Source of the DNA: Rhododendron vialii
Lineage: Eukaryota > Streptophyta > Magnoliopsida > Ericales > Ericaceae
DNA: 64,000 nucleotides
Reading direction: 5' to 3'
Assembly (NCBI RefSeq): GCF_030253575.1
Contig: NC_080561.1
Coordinates: forward strand, 38,053,564 to 38,117,563
In this document: positions 10,891 through 22,300 of the stretch, in pieces
Layout of the letters: every line of letters starts with the position of its first letter
Position numbering within the stretch: the stretch's first letter is position 1
Translations under genes and position numbers: made by a program
The notes under the pieces: generated by a model
What the model was told of the DNA's origin: nothing
Databases searched by the model: none
The model's input: the letters and a program-made list of their open reading frames with translations, nothing else

Positions 10891-13800
10891 CTATCTGGCA
10901 TCTCCGGTATCGAGAAGAGAAATAGGTGAAGTAGAAATAGAACCAAAACTTGCATCAACATCTCCTCTCCTGAATGAACTATACGACCCCTTCTCGAAAG
11001 ATGACGAAAACAAAAACGAATTCTCATAACCGTCAAACCCTTCGCCACCCACGCCACGACCCCCACCCCCACTGCCATTCCCTTCCAACAGCGGACTCAA
11101 GTCATCCGGTAACAGGATCTCGCCTTCCAAATACCTCACCACTTGCCTCATACTAGGCCTTACCATAGGCACATCATTTGAACACATTAACCCCAACTTC
11201 AAAACCATCACTACTTCAAAATCATCAAACTCACCTTCCAATTTCGGGTCTACTAGCCCAACCACACTCCCTTCTTTCCACGTGTCCCGAACCCAATCCA
11301 CCAAAACCAACTCCTCTGGGGCTGCCTTGGGCTCAACGGGCCTTCGTCCGCAAACAACCTCAAGCAAAAGGGCACCAAAAGCAAACACATCGGATTTGGT
11401 GGAGGCCTTTCCTGTCTTGGGCAACTCTGGTGCAAGGTACCCGAAAGTGCCAACGAGACGTGTCGTACCCGGATTAGCCCCGTGGTCGTACAATCTTGCC
11501 AGCCCAAAATCGCCTAGTCTCCCATTTAGTTCACTGTCAAGCAACACATTACTGGCCTTTACATCTCTGTGTATGACAACTTGCTCATACCCTTCATGTA
11601 AATATAAAAGGCCTGAAGCAACACCTTTGATGATGTGGAATCTCTGTTGCCAATTTAGTAATTTTTCTGGTTTGTCGAACAATAATTTTTCTAAGCTCCC
11701 ATTTGGCATAAAATCATAGACAAGGAGTAGATCACCTCGACGTCGACACCAACCAAGTAATTGAACAAGGTTCCTATGCCTCAGCCTGCCAATGCTAGCG
11801 ATTTCAGAAAGAAATTCGCGCAACCCCTGCCTTGAATCATGCGAAATTCTCTTCACGGCAACTTGAGCGTTTGAATTTGGGAGTGTTCCTTTGTATACTC
11901 GCCCAAACCCACCAACCCCAAGTAGCTCACTGTCCTTGAAACCTCTGGTGGCTTGCTTAAGCTCTTGGTATGAAAACCTGTAGAGCCAATTGCAAACAAT
12001 GGGATCAATATTCAATACATTAGGAAGGAAAAAACCATGAAAAACATGGCTTTAGCATTATCAGAGACGTTTCCGAGCTAAAGCTTAAAGTGCGGCCGCT
12101 TTAGGCTGATGAAAATTCACAAAATTTTAGTGGCCCTTCTTACTTTCATACCCTTTGTAATAGTTGAACAAAAAATGGCCCATATTTAATCTTCATTTTA
12201 GGCCCTCAAAAAATCAGGACCGACCCTGCCATTAAGCAAAGAATAAATTTTTTGGTACACAACCTCAGATCACTCCATTGCAGTTTTTGATACTTCGCTC
12301 TGGTTGTTCTTCATCTTATTCTACTTTTAGGCTTTCAATGGAGAGGACAACTTTCCTATTCATGTACCCATGTAACCCACATCACATTTATGCGACTCGG
12401 GGGCCTACTGTGCCTTGCCTGCTGCAAGCACCATACGGGATCTATCCGGGTACATTAATTTGCCCTGAATAGCTCCTTTTGTTCCACTTGTTGAGATTTT
12501 TCGTTAATATTACTAGAATAGATGGAACATCGGTACCTACCAACTCATATTCCTTGGAAAATATTTAGACAGATATGATTTCTAGAATAAACTTAGAGAT
12601 AAACGTATCTTAATCATGTCACTATCGATATTCGATTAGTGTGATTTTTCTTGGGAATCACCTACTCGACAAGAGGAACAAAACAAATGGCTAGAAGGTC
12701 CGGAATGAGCCCCATGTTTTGCAGTTGCCCAACGCACAGCAAGCCCCTATGTGAAACATTACTGGAAAACAATACAAGCACCCGGATGCAATCATCAATC
12801 ATGCATGGCCTAAGTCTTTACCAATCAAAGAATTTTATTTGGGTCCAGATTATCGTAAATAGATAAAATATAGCCTATGACAGAGACCAAACAGAAACTA
12901 AAATGTAACCTGTGGGGACCGAGTTCGAGCTCCCAGTCTTCAATTACGTCCCTGTTCTTGATTTTCCAGAACACATACACACCACCCAAGATTGCAGCAA
13001 TTAGAAAAAGAGAAGATGACACCGAAACACCAATAATCAGAGTTGTTTGTCTCTTTTCTGGTCCAGGTAGTGATGGCAGAGAGTTGAAGCTGAGGGATTC
13101 TGCAATCCCATTCATTTTAAAGCTCCAACCCAATATGTAATGCGAGCTAGCGAGCAAACCAGTGGAAGCAGAAAACCCAACGTACATACTTTCATGGAGT
13201 AATGTGGAGAGATCATATTTGTAGGAAATGATTGGCAATCTGGGTTTCAAATTCGATGGCGAAATAGTGACATTGATTTGAGTAGAAACTGAATCGTAAT
13301 CGATCCAAACTAGTATGGGTTTTCCACCTTTGAGATTCAGCTCTTGCTTTTTCATATCTGTGGTGTAATACGCCGCAACTGCAGATTCATTCGATTTCAA
13401 GCTGTTGATGTCGATTCCTATGTGGTTATCTGCACACACAAAAATTAGACGCAACGATCCACAAAAGCATTGAGAAAAACAAAATACACCCACAAAAAGA
13501 GAGGACAATTCACTAATAATTGAGCAGTTGCATAGTCTGGAACCATGCAATGAGCGCAGCCTACACAATGCACATAGAACCCCACCCATCGGACAACTGT
13601 AGATACATCTGTGATCGGATTTGTGTCTGGAAATCTATGACCAAAACATTTTTTGTGAAAATTACAACACTCAAGTCTCATAAGTTAGATTTGTGAATAA
13701 TGATTTGGTCTTGGCTTGCTACTTCGCAAGGGAATGCCCACAACAGGGTTGTGGGAGGTACTTCTTCCGTCTCATATTGTTTGTCCATCTCAAAGGGTAA

Positions 13801-14907
13801 TGATTATGTCTCATCAATAAGTTCGAGTTCCCAAATTAGAAAAACAAATTCAGACGGAGAAAGTATTACTGTATTACAGTCATTAACGATGTAAGTCTAG
13901 GACATAAATTCACATTGTAAGCACCAGCAGCAACCAATGTACTTTGTACTATTTCTTTATTCGATATACAGTGAGAACTAATAACTCAATATAAAAGTTC
14001 ACATCCATTCTTACAGATTCTCACACTAATGAAGATGAGACCCTCACACTAATGAACATGAGACCCGCAACACTACATAGAGGGACCCACCAACATTTGT
14101 GGGAGACCCTATAAAAATCGATGTAAACTTGGATTTATGCCGATGAGAGATTAATATTCCATGCCCCTGGGCACCGCCAAGGGCATTTCAGGCTCTATTT
14201 CACTTTCTTTCTAAGCTTTCTTTTTCAAAAAGAAAGTAATTTCAAGCTTAAATATAACGAAAATGAAAAATAATATTTCAATTTTTTTTTTGCACCTTTT
14301 AAAATATCTCAATGAGATCTATCAAACAATATCTATATTAGTAAAAAAATTATTTGTCTAAAAGTCCCGAATAAGTTTTCCTTCTCTACTGCTATCTCTT
14401 TCAACAATAATTACGCAGTAAAATAAGACAACTCAAAACATTACCATTGATATCTCCCAACTCGACATTCTGAATCGTATCAAACTCCACAGCAAATAAA
14501 TGGTTAGAGGAATTCCCCACATCCGAATCGTTAAACAGTCCCAGATAGTGACTGGGGAGAGCCGAGCTGAGATCTCTAGACGGCGAGAGAGCGAAAGCGA
14601 GCCCGTGCCCGCCGAGTGTCTGGTACTCAGGGACTATAACGAAGGCGAAACAAGTGGAGAAGGAGAAAACAGAGCCGTTCGGGGAGCTCTTGAACCGAAG
14701 TGGAGAGGTGTAAAATGCATGACCCATTAGTTTGCTTGAGTCGTTGGTTAGTTTGAGTACGCCGTTTTTCAGAATCTGGGACGATCCGGAGAGGGTGACG
14801 TTGGGTCCGATTTGCCGGAATCCGGCGTAGGTGAACTGGGTTGGCTGCGAAGAAGATGGGATTGAGACGAGAGAAGAAAAACAGAGGAGAATGAGGAGGT
14901 TTGTCAT
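10891..14907 (-). CDS. L-type lectin-domain receptor kinase (LecRK copy A), three exons, 689 aa
   Basis: Exons on the minus strand are 14907-14445, 13429-12910 and 11977-10891 (463+520+1087 = 2070 nt, in frame). Introns begin GTAATG and GTTACA and end CAG; phases are 1 and 2. The protein has a signal peptide (about 1-21), a legume-lectin domain (about 22-270) with the metal-site region VEFDT...[14 protein letters not shown], a membrane segment (about 284-308, [20 protein letters not shown]) and a kinase domain starting [13 protein letters not shown]. Kinase landmarks are [11 protein letters not shown], the Lys in VAVKRI (about 370), HRDVKASN (Asp about 466) and DFGLAR (Asp about 484). All catalytic residues are present, with the RD type of loop. 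The sequence resembles clade IV/SIT-like LecRKs, plasma-membrane receptors in immunity and stress signalling; the ligand is unknown. Most Arabidopsis LecRKs lack introns, so the split structure is notable. It ends with a Gly-rich linker and a Ser-rich tail. Confidence 0.93.
14196..14375. mobile_element. Half of a foldback MITE in LecRK A intron 1 (related to 25359-25597)
   Basis: CACTTTCTTTCTAAG, then CAAAAAGAAAGTAATTTCAA and the AT-rich middle with GAGATCTATCAAA, match the left arm and core of the palindromic element at 25359-25597. The right arm is missing. Confidence 0.6.
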
Positions 14908-15279
14908 TTGTATGGATTTTGGTGAGGTTATGGGGTCTGTGTTATCTTTCAGCTCGGTTTCAGCTTTTGCAATGAAATTCGCGTTTCTTTCTTAAAATGA
15001 TTTTGGGATGAGAGATGTTGCAAGAATAGATTTGGGTTTGGTGAGAGTGGGATTAAGTAATGGGGAAATTGTTGTTACAGAATTTTCTGAATTGAGTCGG
15101 TACATGAAGACGAACCGGGGGCATGCTGTGCAGCACATTTATGTTGTGCGCACAATCTCGATCATCGAATTATGCATTTGACAGCTAAAATATTATTTTA
15201 ATAATGGATGATTGATAGCTCAAATTGTACACAACATGTATGGCGTGCCCTTGTTGTAATGTTAAAGAACAAAAAATAA
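14908..15279. other. 5' flank of LecRK A
   Basis: The first roughly 190 bases upstream of the ATG resemble the 5' flank of LecRK B (GGGATTRRG-AATGG, CAGAATTTTCT). Similarity then fades near 15100. No clear TATA box was identified here, whereas copy B has CATAAATA-type motifs about 170 bp upstream. No gene is seen. Confidence 0.5.
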
Positions 15280-15658
15280 CAGTAATGCTACACGCACAGA
15301 TTTTGTGCACAAATTTTTTGTGAGGCCCACTACGGGTTCCACACAAATAATCCGAGTCGTTCATTAAATGTAAAACATTTTTTCAAGAGCCCCTGCAAAA
15401 AATCAGCTCAATCCAATACTCATAGATGCTTGATTCAATCATTTAACTTTTCATTCGAATCTCAGGATAATGAAAAGTTAAATGATTGAATCAAATACTT
15501 ATAGATATCAGATTGAGCTGATTTTTTACGGGGGGGCCTTGAAAAAATGTTTTCCATTTAATGAACGGCTCGGATTATTTGTGTGGAACCCATAGTAGGC
15601 CTTATAAAAAATCTGTGCATAAAATCTGTGCACATTTACTGTGCGTGTAGCATTACTG
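15280..15658. mobile_element. Foldback MITE with 9-bp target-site duplication (MULE type), family M1
   Basis: The left end CAGTAATGCTACACGCACAG is the exact reverse complement of the right end at 15639-15658. The arms continue inward (ATTTAATGAACGGCTCGGAT, ATCAGCTCAATC and so on), so nearly the whole element can fold back on itself. The nine bases AAAAAATAA flank it on both sides (15271-15279 and 15659-15667); a 9 bp duplication is the Mutator hallmark, though this one is A-rich. A second copy lies at 23947-24329. Confidence 0.85.
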
Positions 15659-15839
15659 AAAAAATAATACGACCGACTCCTCGTAGTATATTTTAGGGAT
15701 AATAAAAGACCTGGGGTCAAAAAGGAAAAGAAAAAGAGTAAATTAAGGACCAAAGAATTTAGAAAGTGTGACTTTTTGATTGTGAGCTTCCACCCGTCCC
15801 AACCAGGGACAGTGCTGTTGGTGAAATATTTGACACTTA

Positions 15840-16247
15840 GCTCCGTTTGTTTGGATGTAAAATATTTTTCTATAAATTGTTTTAACTATTTTTTGGTATT
15901 TGGTTATATCAAAAATGAGAAAAATATTTTACATGTTTTTCATCAATTGGATGAAAATGATTTATCCTCAAATTTTTCGTAAGTTATTTTTCGAAATGAA
16001 CTTGCTGCCTTCTGCTGTAATTCTCACTACTTAGTTTCCTCGATTGTCAGTCCTGACCCACGTTCAATTCCAATAATCTCATATCTTTCTACTGTTTAAG
16101 CCCTCTCTTTCTCTCTCTACACTATTTTGTTAATTTCTGAAAATATTTTCAAGTGTCAACCAAACACCGGAAAATATATGTTTGAAATTTGTTTTCTAAA
16201 AAAATATTTTACATTGTAAAACATTTTACATCAAAACAAACATAGCC
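15840..16247. mobile_element. MITE with GCTCCGTTTG ends, family M2
   Basis: It begins GCTCCGTTTGTTTGGATG and ends CATCAAAACAAACATAGC. The interior contains TCATCAATTGGATGAAAATGA, CAGTCCTGACCCACG and a CT-rich run. The same order of segments is found at 47248-47687, so the two are copies of one non-coding family. The flanking duplication of this copy is unclear. Confidence 0.7.
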
Positions 16248-16424
16248 TTGATTCGATAAAAGTTTTGTTCAAGTTATATTTGATTATTAAATAAATAAAA
16301 CTTGTGTGTTAATTTTAAGCTTTTTTAATAAATGAGACAAATCTAAACTTTACAATACTCAACTCGATTATACTCGCCAACCTAAAGTGTTTATATCTCA
16401 TAAGAATTTAACCTATAACATTGA

Positions 16425-16800
16425 ACAGTCCGGTTCAAGTCAGGGATCTCTAATTTTGTTATGGTCTGCACCTCATTGTTTCCTATCAATTTTTGATGAT
16501 TTGAATCATTCAATATGTTTAAAACGTGTTTGTAAGGATCTCCGCAAGAAATCGGCAAAAAATTATGACCAGAAAAGGCTTGATTTGAGCAATTTTTTAT
16601 AAAATGCGTTTTTATGAAAAAGTGCTCAGATCAAGACCTTTCCGATCATATTTTTTGCCAACTTCTCGCACATAACCTTAAAAACATGTTTTAAACACAT
16701 TGAATGGTTCAAATCATCAAAATTTGATCGAAAAAGTGAACTTCTGCACGAGGTTCAGACCATAAACAAAATCAAGGATCCCTAACTTAAACCGGACTGT
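16425..16800. mobile_element. Foldback MITE with 8-bp target-site duplication, family M3
   Basis: Ends are ACAGTCCGGTTCAAG and CTTAAACCGGACTGT. The arms extend far inward (TCAGGGATCTCTAATTTTG against CAAAATCAAGGATCCCTAA; GATTTGAATCATTCAATATG against CACATTGAATGGTTCAAATC). It is flanked by AACATTGA (16417-16424) and AACATTAA (16801-16808), an 8 bp duplication with one mismatch, which suggests a hAT-type origin. It has no coding capacity. Confidence 0.82.
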
Positions 16801-17260
16801 AACATTAAATATGTATAAACTTTTACATATACATAATAAAAAATTTATAACTTGCACATGTATAAACTTTTACAAGTATTACAAATTTAAATATCTAATA
16901 TTTTTGACTTGTTAAGACTCGTGAACAAATTTGAGTTCCACTCAAATCTCGGCAATCTCGACTCGAGCTTAGGTCATCAAATTTTCATTGAGCTCAAGCT
17001 CAGCTCGAGTTCTCTTAAACCAAAATTTAACAAACAAACTTTAACATTCTAGAGCCCAACTCGATTCAGCTCGTTTACTGTACTAATTCCAATCCATCCT
17101 CTTGAATGGCAACCCATCACCTATAAATGGCCCTTTGATGTTTTTGAGACAAGTAATTGAATGTGGGGATGCTCTTACAGCAATGAGACTAAAATGAAAA
17201 CAAACTTTGTTGTTGGTAGTTGTAGACTTGCAGTCGCCCATCTTCCTTTTGTCAACAGTA

Positions 17261-17503
17261 CAAGAAATTTTTCAGTGCTGAGGTAGGTAACACGTGGTGT
17301 CCGCTCAGCGCATCTGGATCATCAATTTCGGATTTGGACGGTTCGTATTTAGAGAGAAAAAGAGGGGAGAGAGTGGTGGGGTGAGAGGAGAGAGAAAGTT
17401 TTAATCTAGACCGTCCAATACACTTTTAGACGATCCGGATGAACTGTTCGGGCACACCACGTGGACACAGCCACATGGTACCCACCCAGTAGGCAACTTC
17501 TTG
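17261..17503. mobile_element. MITE, GAAATTTTTCAGTGC family (M4)
   Basis: It begins CAAGAAATTTTTCAGTGCTG with GTAACACGTGG and ends CCACATGGTACCCACC...GCAACTTCTTG, imperfect inverted ends. It contains the palindromic module ATCTAGACCGTCCAA...GACGATCCGGAT (17404-17440). Relatives lie at 8263-8354 and from 52385. Confidence 0.65.
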
Positions 17504-19386
17504 TTTGTCTGCTCTCTCTGCAGCCCAATTTCTCTGTAACTATGTTTTGTGAAATTTACCGGTATAGAATATGCTATTTGATTACAAGAATTTCCAACCC
17601 ATCCATTATCAAGTAGGCCAAGCTCATGATAGGGACTCCTGAACTTTATTACGGAGTATTAGGAATGGTGCTTGAATCTTGCTTTTTGAAAAGGGCAAAT
17701 TAGTGGACAATGGGAGCAGGTGAAATAAATTATAAACTACTTTGATTAATGGTCTCATGTCTTGTAATCACCGTAGTCGTGTCAAAACACTGGAAAAGAG
17801 AAATTACTGAGATAACTTGCACGCCATTCCGACCAAATAATCTTTTAGTGGGTGGTCATGTCCTCACTGTTACTTTGGTTGTATATGAGACTTGCGGAGT
17901 TGCACCCTATTTCATGTGAATCAATCAATTGCTATAAGTGTTTTCAGATATAAACTTGCACCAAAATGCAGACATATAACCACTTAGCTAATGTAAAACT
18001 TGCACCGAATCCATTCAAAATTTTGTGGATAATTGGTTCATCTTGACGAGAGAAATATAAAAAGTAAAAAAAAAAGGTTATGACCAAAATGTTCATTAAG
18101 GACTAATCCAAAATAATTGTTTTTGTCTTTTTTGGACTTTTTTCAATCGTGTTTTTTGTTTTTTTACTTTTCTGATTTTTTCGTCGACACCAACCAATAA
18201 TCTACAAAAACTAACACAAAATTAAGGATTGCAAAAAATCATTCAAATAAAAAAAAATTTAATCTTTGGTATTTAGACAAAATAAATAAATAAAAGAAGA
18301 AAAGGTGATCTTATGTTATTAAGTTTCGGGACTTGCTCCTTACGTATAATTTACGTGCTCCTCAAATATTTCACCTGCTCCTCTTATTGGAGGTGAAATG
18401 ACACCTTTCCATTGAGGGCATAATGGTCCAGCCAATGTCTTACTATGTTTTGGGGATTTAACAACACAAGACCATGACGGTGGTAGTTATTTTCTGTCCC
18501 TACCACATGTTGAGAAAAATTCCTTTGCTGAGCAAACCCGTAAACTTTGTATACGACGTTGAATCGCGTGCGTCCAAAAATATTTTAGATGGTCTGGATT
18601 TTTTAAAAAAATCGCTAAAATAGTCAGCAAATAATTTTTTTTAAAATCCGGACCATTGATTGCCGAAACAGACGGATGAGATGGCTCAACTCAGTAAATA
18701 GCCGTTTTGTAGCGGTTCTGTAAATAATTTTCTCGCCCACGTGTTATTAGTCTAATCCAAGTTTAATCGAACTTTCGAAAGAAAGTTGATTTTAGTGGTT
18801 ATTTAAGTTTGAAAATTGTGTCCATACTTCGGTATTTGAGAAGTCCTGTTATTGAGTGATTGTCACAATGGAAAGGGTGCAGCTCACATTTCCCATCATA
18901 TACAGTAAAGGGTTTTGAAGTTAAGCCCTAAATTTCAATTCTTGTAGACAAATTACACCAGAAAAAAAGAGAGGAAGAAAGCATAAAAAAACAAGTTAAG
19001 CCCTAAATTTCAATTCTTGTGACAAGCTCGTTTAAAGCAGTGGCAGAAACACGGACCTGCGGAGTGGTAAGAGAGCGAAGCGAAGGGTGATACGAGCGTG
19101 GAGTTGCGGAGGCAAGAGCGCGGAACTGCAGAGTAGCAAGAGGGCGGAGCTCGAGAGCGCAGAGCTACGAGGTTGTAGTGATTGGGTTAAGTATATCAAG
19201 GGGTTGCATATATCACCGAGACATGTTTAATCTGGATTGAAAATTTTGAACAGCTTTAAGAAAGAAAGAAAAGAGAACAGTTTTCATGAGTAAAATTTCA
19301 AGAAAATAATCTCCGTTCTTTTTCTCATAGAAAAATTTCCCGGCAAAAAGAAAAAGCTTGTACAACATGTTCTCTTACAATTTTCA
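17504..19386. other. Intergenic spacer downstream of LecRK B
   Basis: No gene is recognised. It contains an A/T-rich stretch, the sequence AGTTAAGCCCTAAATTTC with following bases repeated at about 18919 and 18992 (a short tandem duplication, period about 73 bp), and an odd GAGCGCGGAG-rich, purine-rich stretch at about 19060-19165. Confidence 0.55.
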
Positions 19387-22300
19387 CTATCTGGCATCTC
19401 TGGTATGGAGAAGAGAAAGAGGTGAAGCAGAAATAGAACCGAAATTTGCATCAACGTCTCCTCTCCTGAATGAACTATATGACCCCTTCTCGAAAGACGA
19501 CGACAAAAACGAATTCTCATAACCATCAAACCCTTCGCCATTGCGGCCGCCCCCACCACCATTCCCTTCCCAGGGAGGTCCCAAGTCATCCGGTAACGGG
19601 ACCTCGCCTTCCAAATACCTTACCACTTGCATCATACTAGGCCTAACCATAGGCACATCATTTGAACACATTAACCCCAATTTCAAAACCATGACTACCT
19701 CAAACTCATCAAACTGACCTTGCAATTTTGGGTCTACTACCCCAACCACACTCCCTTCTTTCCACATGTCCCAAACCCAATCCACCAAAACCAACTGCTC
19801 TGGGGCTGCCTTGGGGTCAATTGGCATTCGCCCACAAACAACCTCAAGCAAAAGAGCACCAAAAGCAAACACATCAGATTTGGTGGAGGCCTTTCCAGTC
19901 CTAGAGAACTCTGGGGCAAGGTACCCTAGAGTGCCCACAATACGTGTCGTACCAGGATTGGCCCCGTGGTCATACAATCTTGCTAGCCCAAAATCGCCTA
20001 GTCTTCCATTTAGTTCACTGTCCAGCAACACATTACTGGCCTTTACATCTCTGTGTATGACAATTTGTTCATACCCTTCATGTAAATACGATAGGGCTGA
20101 TGCAACACCTTTGATGATGTTGAATCTCTGTTGCCAATTCAGTACCGTTTCTGGTTTGTTGAACAAGAATCTGTCTAAGCTTCCATTTGGCATGAAATCA
20201 TAGACAAGGAGTAGATCACCTCGACGTCGACACCAACCAAGTAACTGAACCAGGTTCCTGTGCCTTAGCCTGCCAATGCTAGCGATTTCGGAAACAAATT
20301 CGCGCAACCCTTGTCTTGAATTGTGTGAAATTCGCTTCACAGCAACTGGAGCCTTTGAATTTGGTAGTGTTCCTTTGTATACTCGCCCAAACCCACCAGC
20401 CCCAAGTAGCTCATTGTCCTTGAAACCTTTGGTGGCTTGCTTGAGCTCGTGGTATGAGTACCTGTGGAGCCAATTCCAAAATTTAGCATCAATACACTAG
20501 GAAGTTAAAAAGTGAACAAACATGACTTGAAAATTATATACGCAAATCAATATGTTGTAACACTCTCGGATGATACTTTAGCACTTCGCAATAATAGTTT
20601 TCACATCATGGAAAACTCAACCTCTGTTGTTCCTCTCCTTGTCCTATTTTCCAGATTTTCCTTCCAACGGAGAAGACAACTCTCTGATGCATATACTCGC
20701 TGACTCAAGTTTGGAAACTGAAATTTGGAGCATCTACAGGGGTTTCACCATCATCCTGGGAAAAGGAAAAAACAATGTCCAATTGGAATCCGATTCCTCA
20801 GTCGCTGTTAACTTGATAAATGAGGGAGCTCCTGGGAACCACCCTCAAAGTACCAGCATCAACGATGCAAAAATTCAGCTGAACCGAATGGGAACCACTC
20901 TATCCCACATCTATCGTGATGCCAATCAGTGAGCTGACCACCTTGCACGATTGGGAGCCGAACAAGACGAGCACCTAGTTGTTTCTATTGACATTCCCAT
21001 ATCCATTAGGGAATTTATGATTACGGACAGCCTTAACATTTGGCAATTCCTGGACTAAGTTTATTTTATGTTTGGTTGTAATATGTACTTGAACTTGCTC
21101 ACACTTCCGATGCGGTATCTCTTTGCGCTTTAGCTATATATGAATTTCCGAGTTACCCAAAAAAAAAAAAAAAACTCTCCGATGCATATACTACATTTAA
21201 ATATTTACGCCTGTATAAGAATATACAAGCACAAGGACGATCATGGCCCAAGTCTTCCTTTTTAATAAATCAGTATCTGGCCCAATGACCAATTACTCTG
21301 GGAACCAATCCTACTGTCCCTGTTAAAGTCGGGATAAGTTCCGTATAAATTGGCTCTACACAGGAATCGTTAGCACAAAAATCCCAGACCAATAGCTTTC
21401 TTCCTGATTGCCATGTGACTATCATTGTGCCAACCTCAGCGATCATGGACCATGTCTATATGAATCATAGATGTTATTTCAGTGCGTACTTGCAATCTAT
21501 CTGGATGTTTTCACATCGATTTCCATGAAAAGGTAAGTATAGAACCAATGACAGCAGAAAACGTTACCTGTGGGGACCAATTTCGAGCTCCCAGTCTTCA
21601 ATAACATCTCTGTTCTTAATTTTCCACACCAGGTATATACCACTCAAGATTGAAGCAACTAGAAAAACAAATGACGATACCGAAATGCCAATAATCAGAG
21701 CAGTTTGTTTCTTTTTGGGTCCAGGGAGTGATGGCAGTGAGTTGAAGCTTAGAGATTTTGCAACTCCATTCATTTTGAAGCTCCATCCCAGTAGATAATG
21801 CGAGCTAGCGAGCAAACCAGTGGAAGCAGAAAACCCAACGTACATCCTTTCGTGGAGTAATGGGGAAAGATCATATCGGTAAGAAATGATTGGCGATCTG
21901 GGTTTTGTACTAGAAGGCGAAATCGTGACGTTTATTTGAGTAGAAGCGGAGTCGTAATCAATCCAAACTAGTATGGGTTTTCCACTTTTGAGATTGAGAT
22001 CTTGTTTTTTCATGTCTGTGGTGTAATAAGCTGCTGCAGCAGATTCATTCGATTGCAAGCTGTTGATGTCGATTCCTACATGGTTATCTGCACACAAAAA
22101 AAATTCGGACGAACCGTTCCACAAAAGCAAGTGAGAAAACAATTCACCATATGAAATGAGAATAGAACAATGACACACATGTCTGGACATAGATGGGTCT
22201 CAGACCGTTCAATCGATGCTCGTGGATCCTGCACTTCTGCACTCATCGAGAGTCACGTCTATGTTCGAATATGTGTATAAAAAACGCTTTTTCTTAATGA

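Noticed and set aside
11178..11719. Frames on the + strand opposite the LecRK kinase exons
   Set aside because: They are antisense shadows of the kinase coding sequence and have no domain of their own.
20627..20932. An RNase H-like protein gene inside LecRK B
   Set aside because: It is the truncated 3' end of a LINE with an in-frame stop, a poly(A) tail and target-site duplication, so it is a dead retroelement copy. Its apparent start codon lies in host intron sequence.
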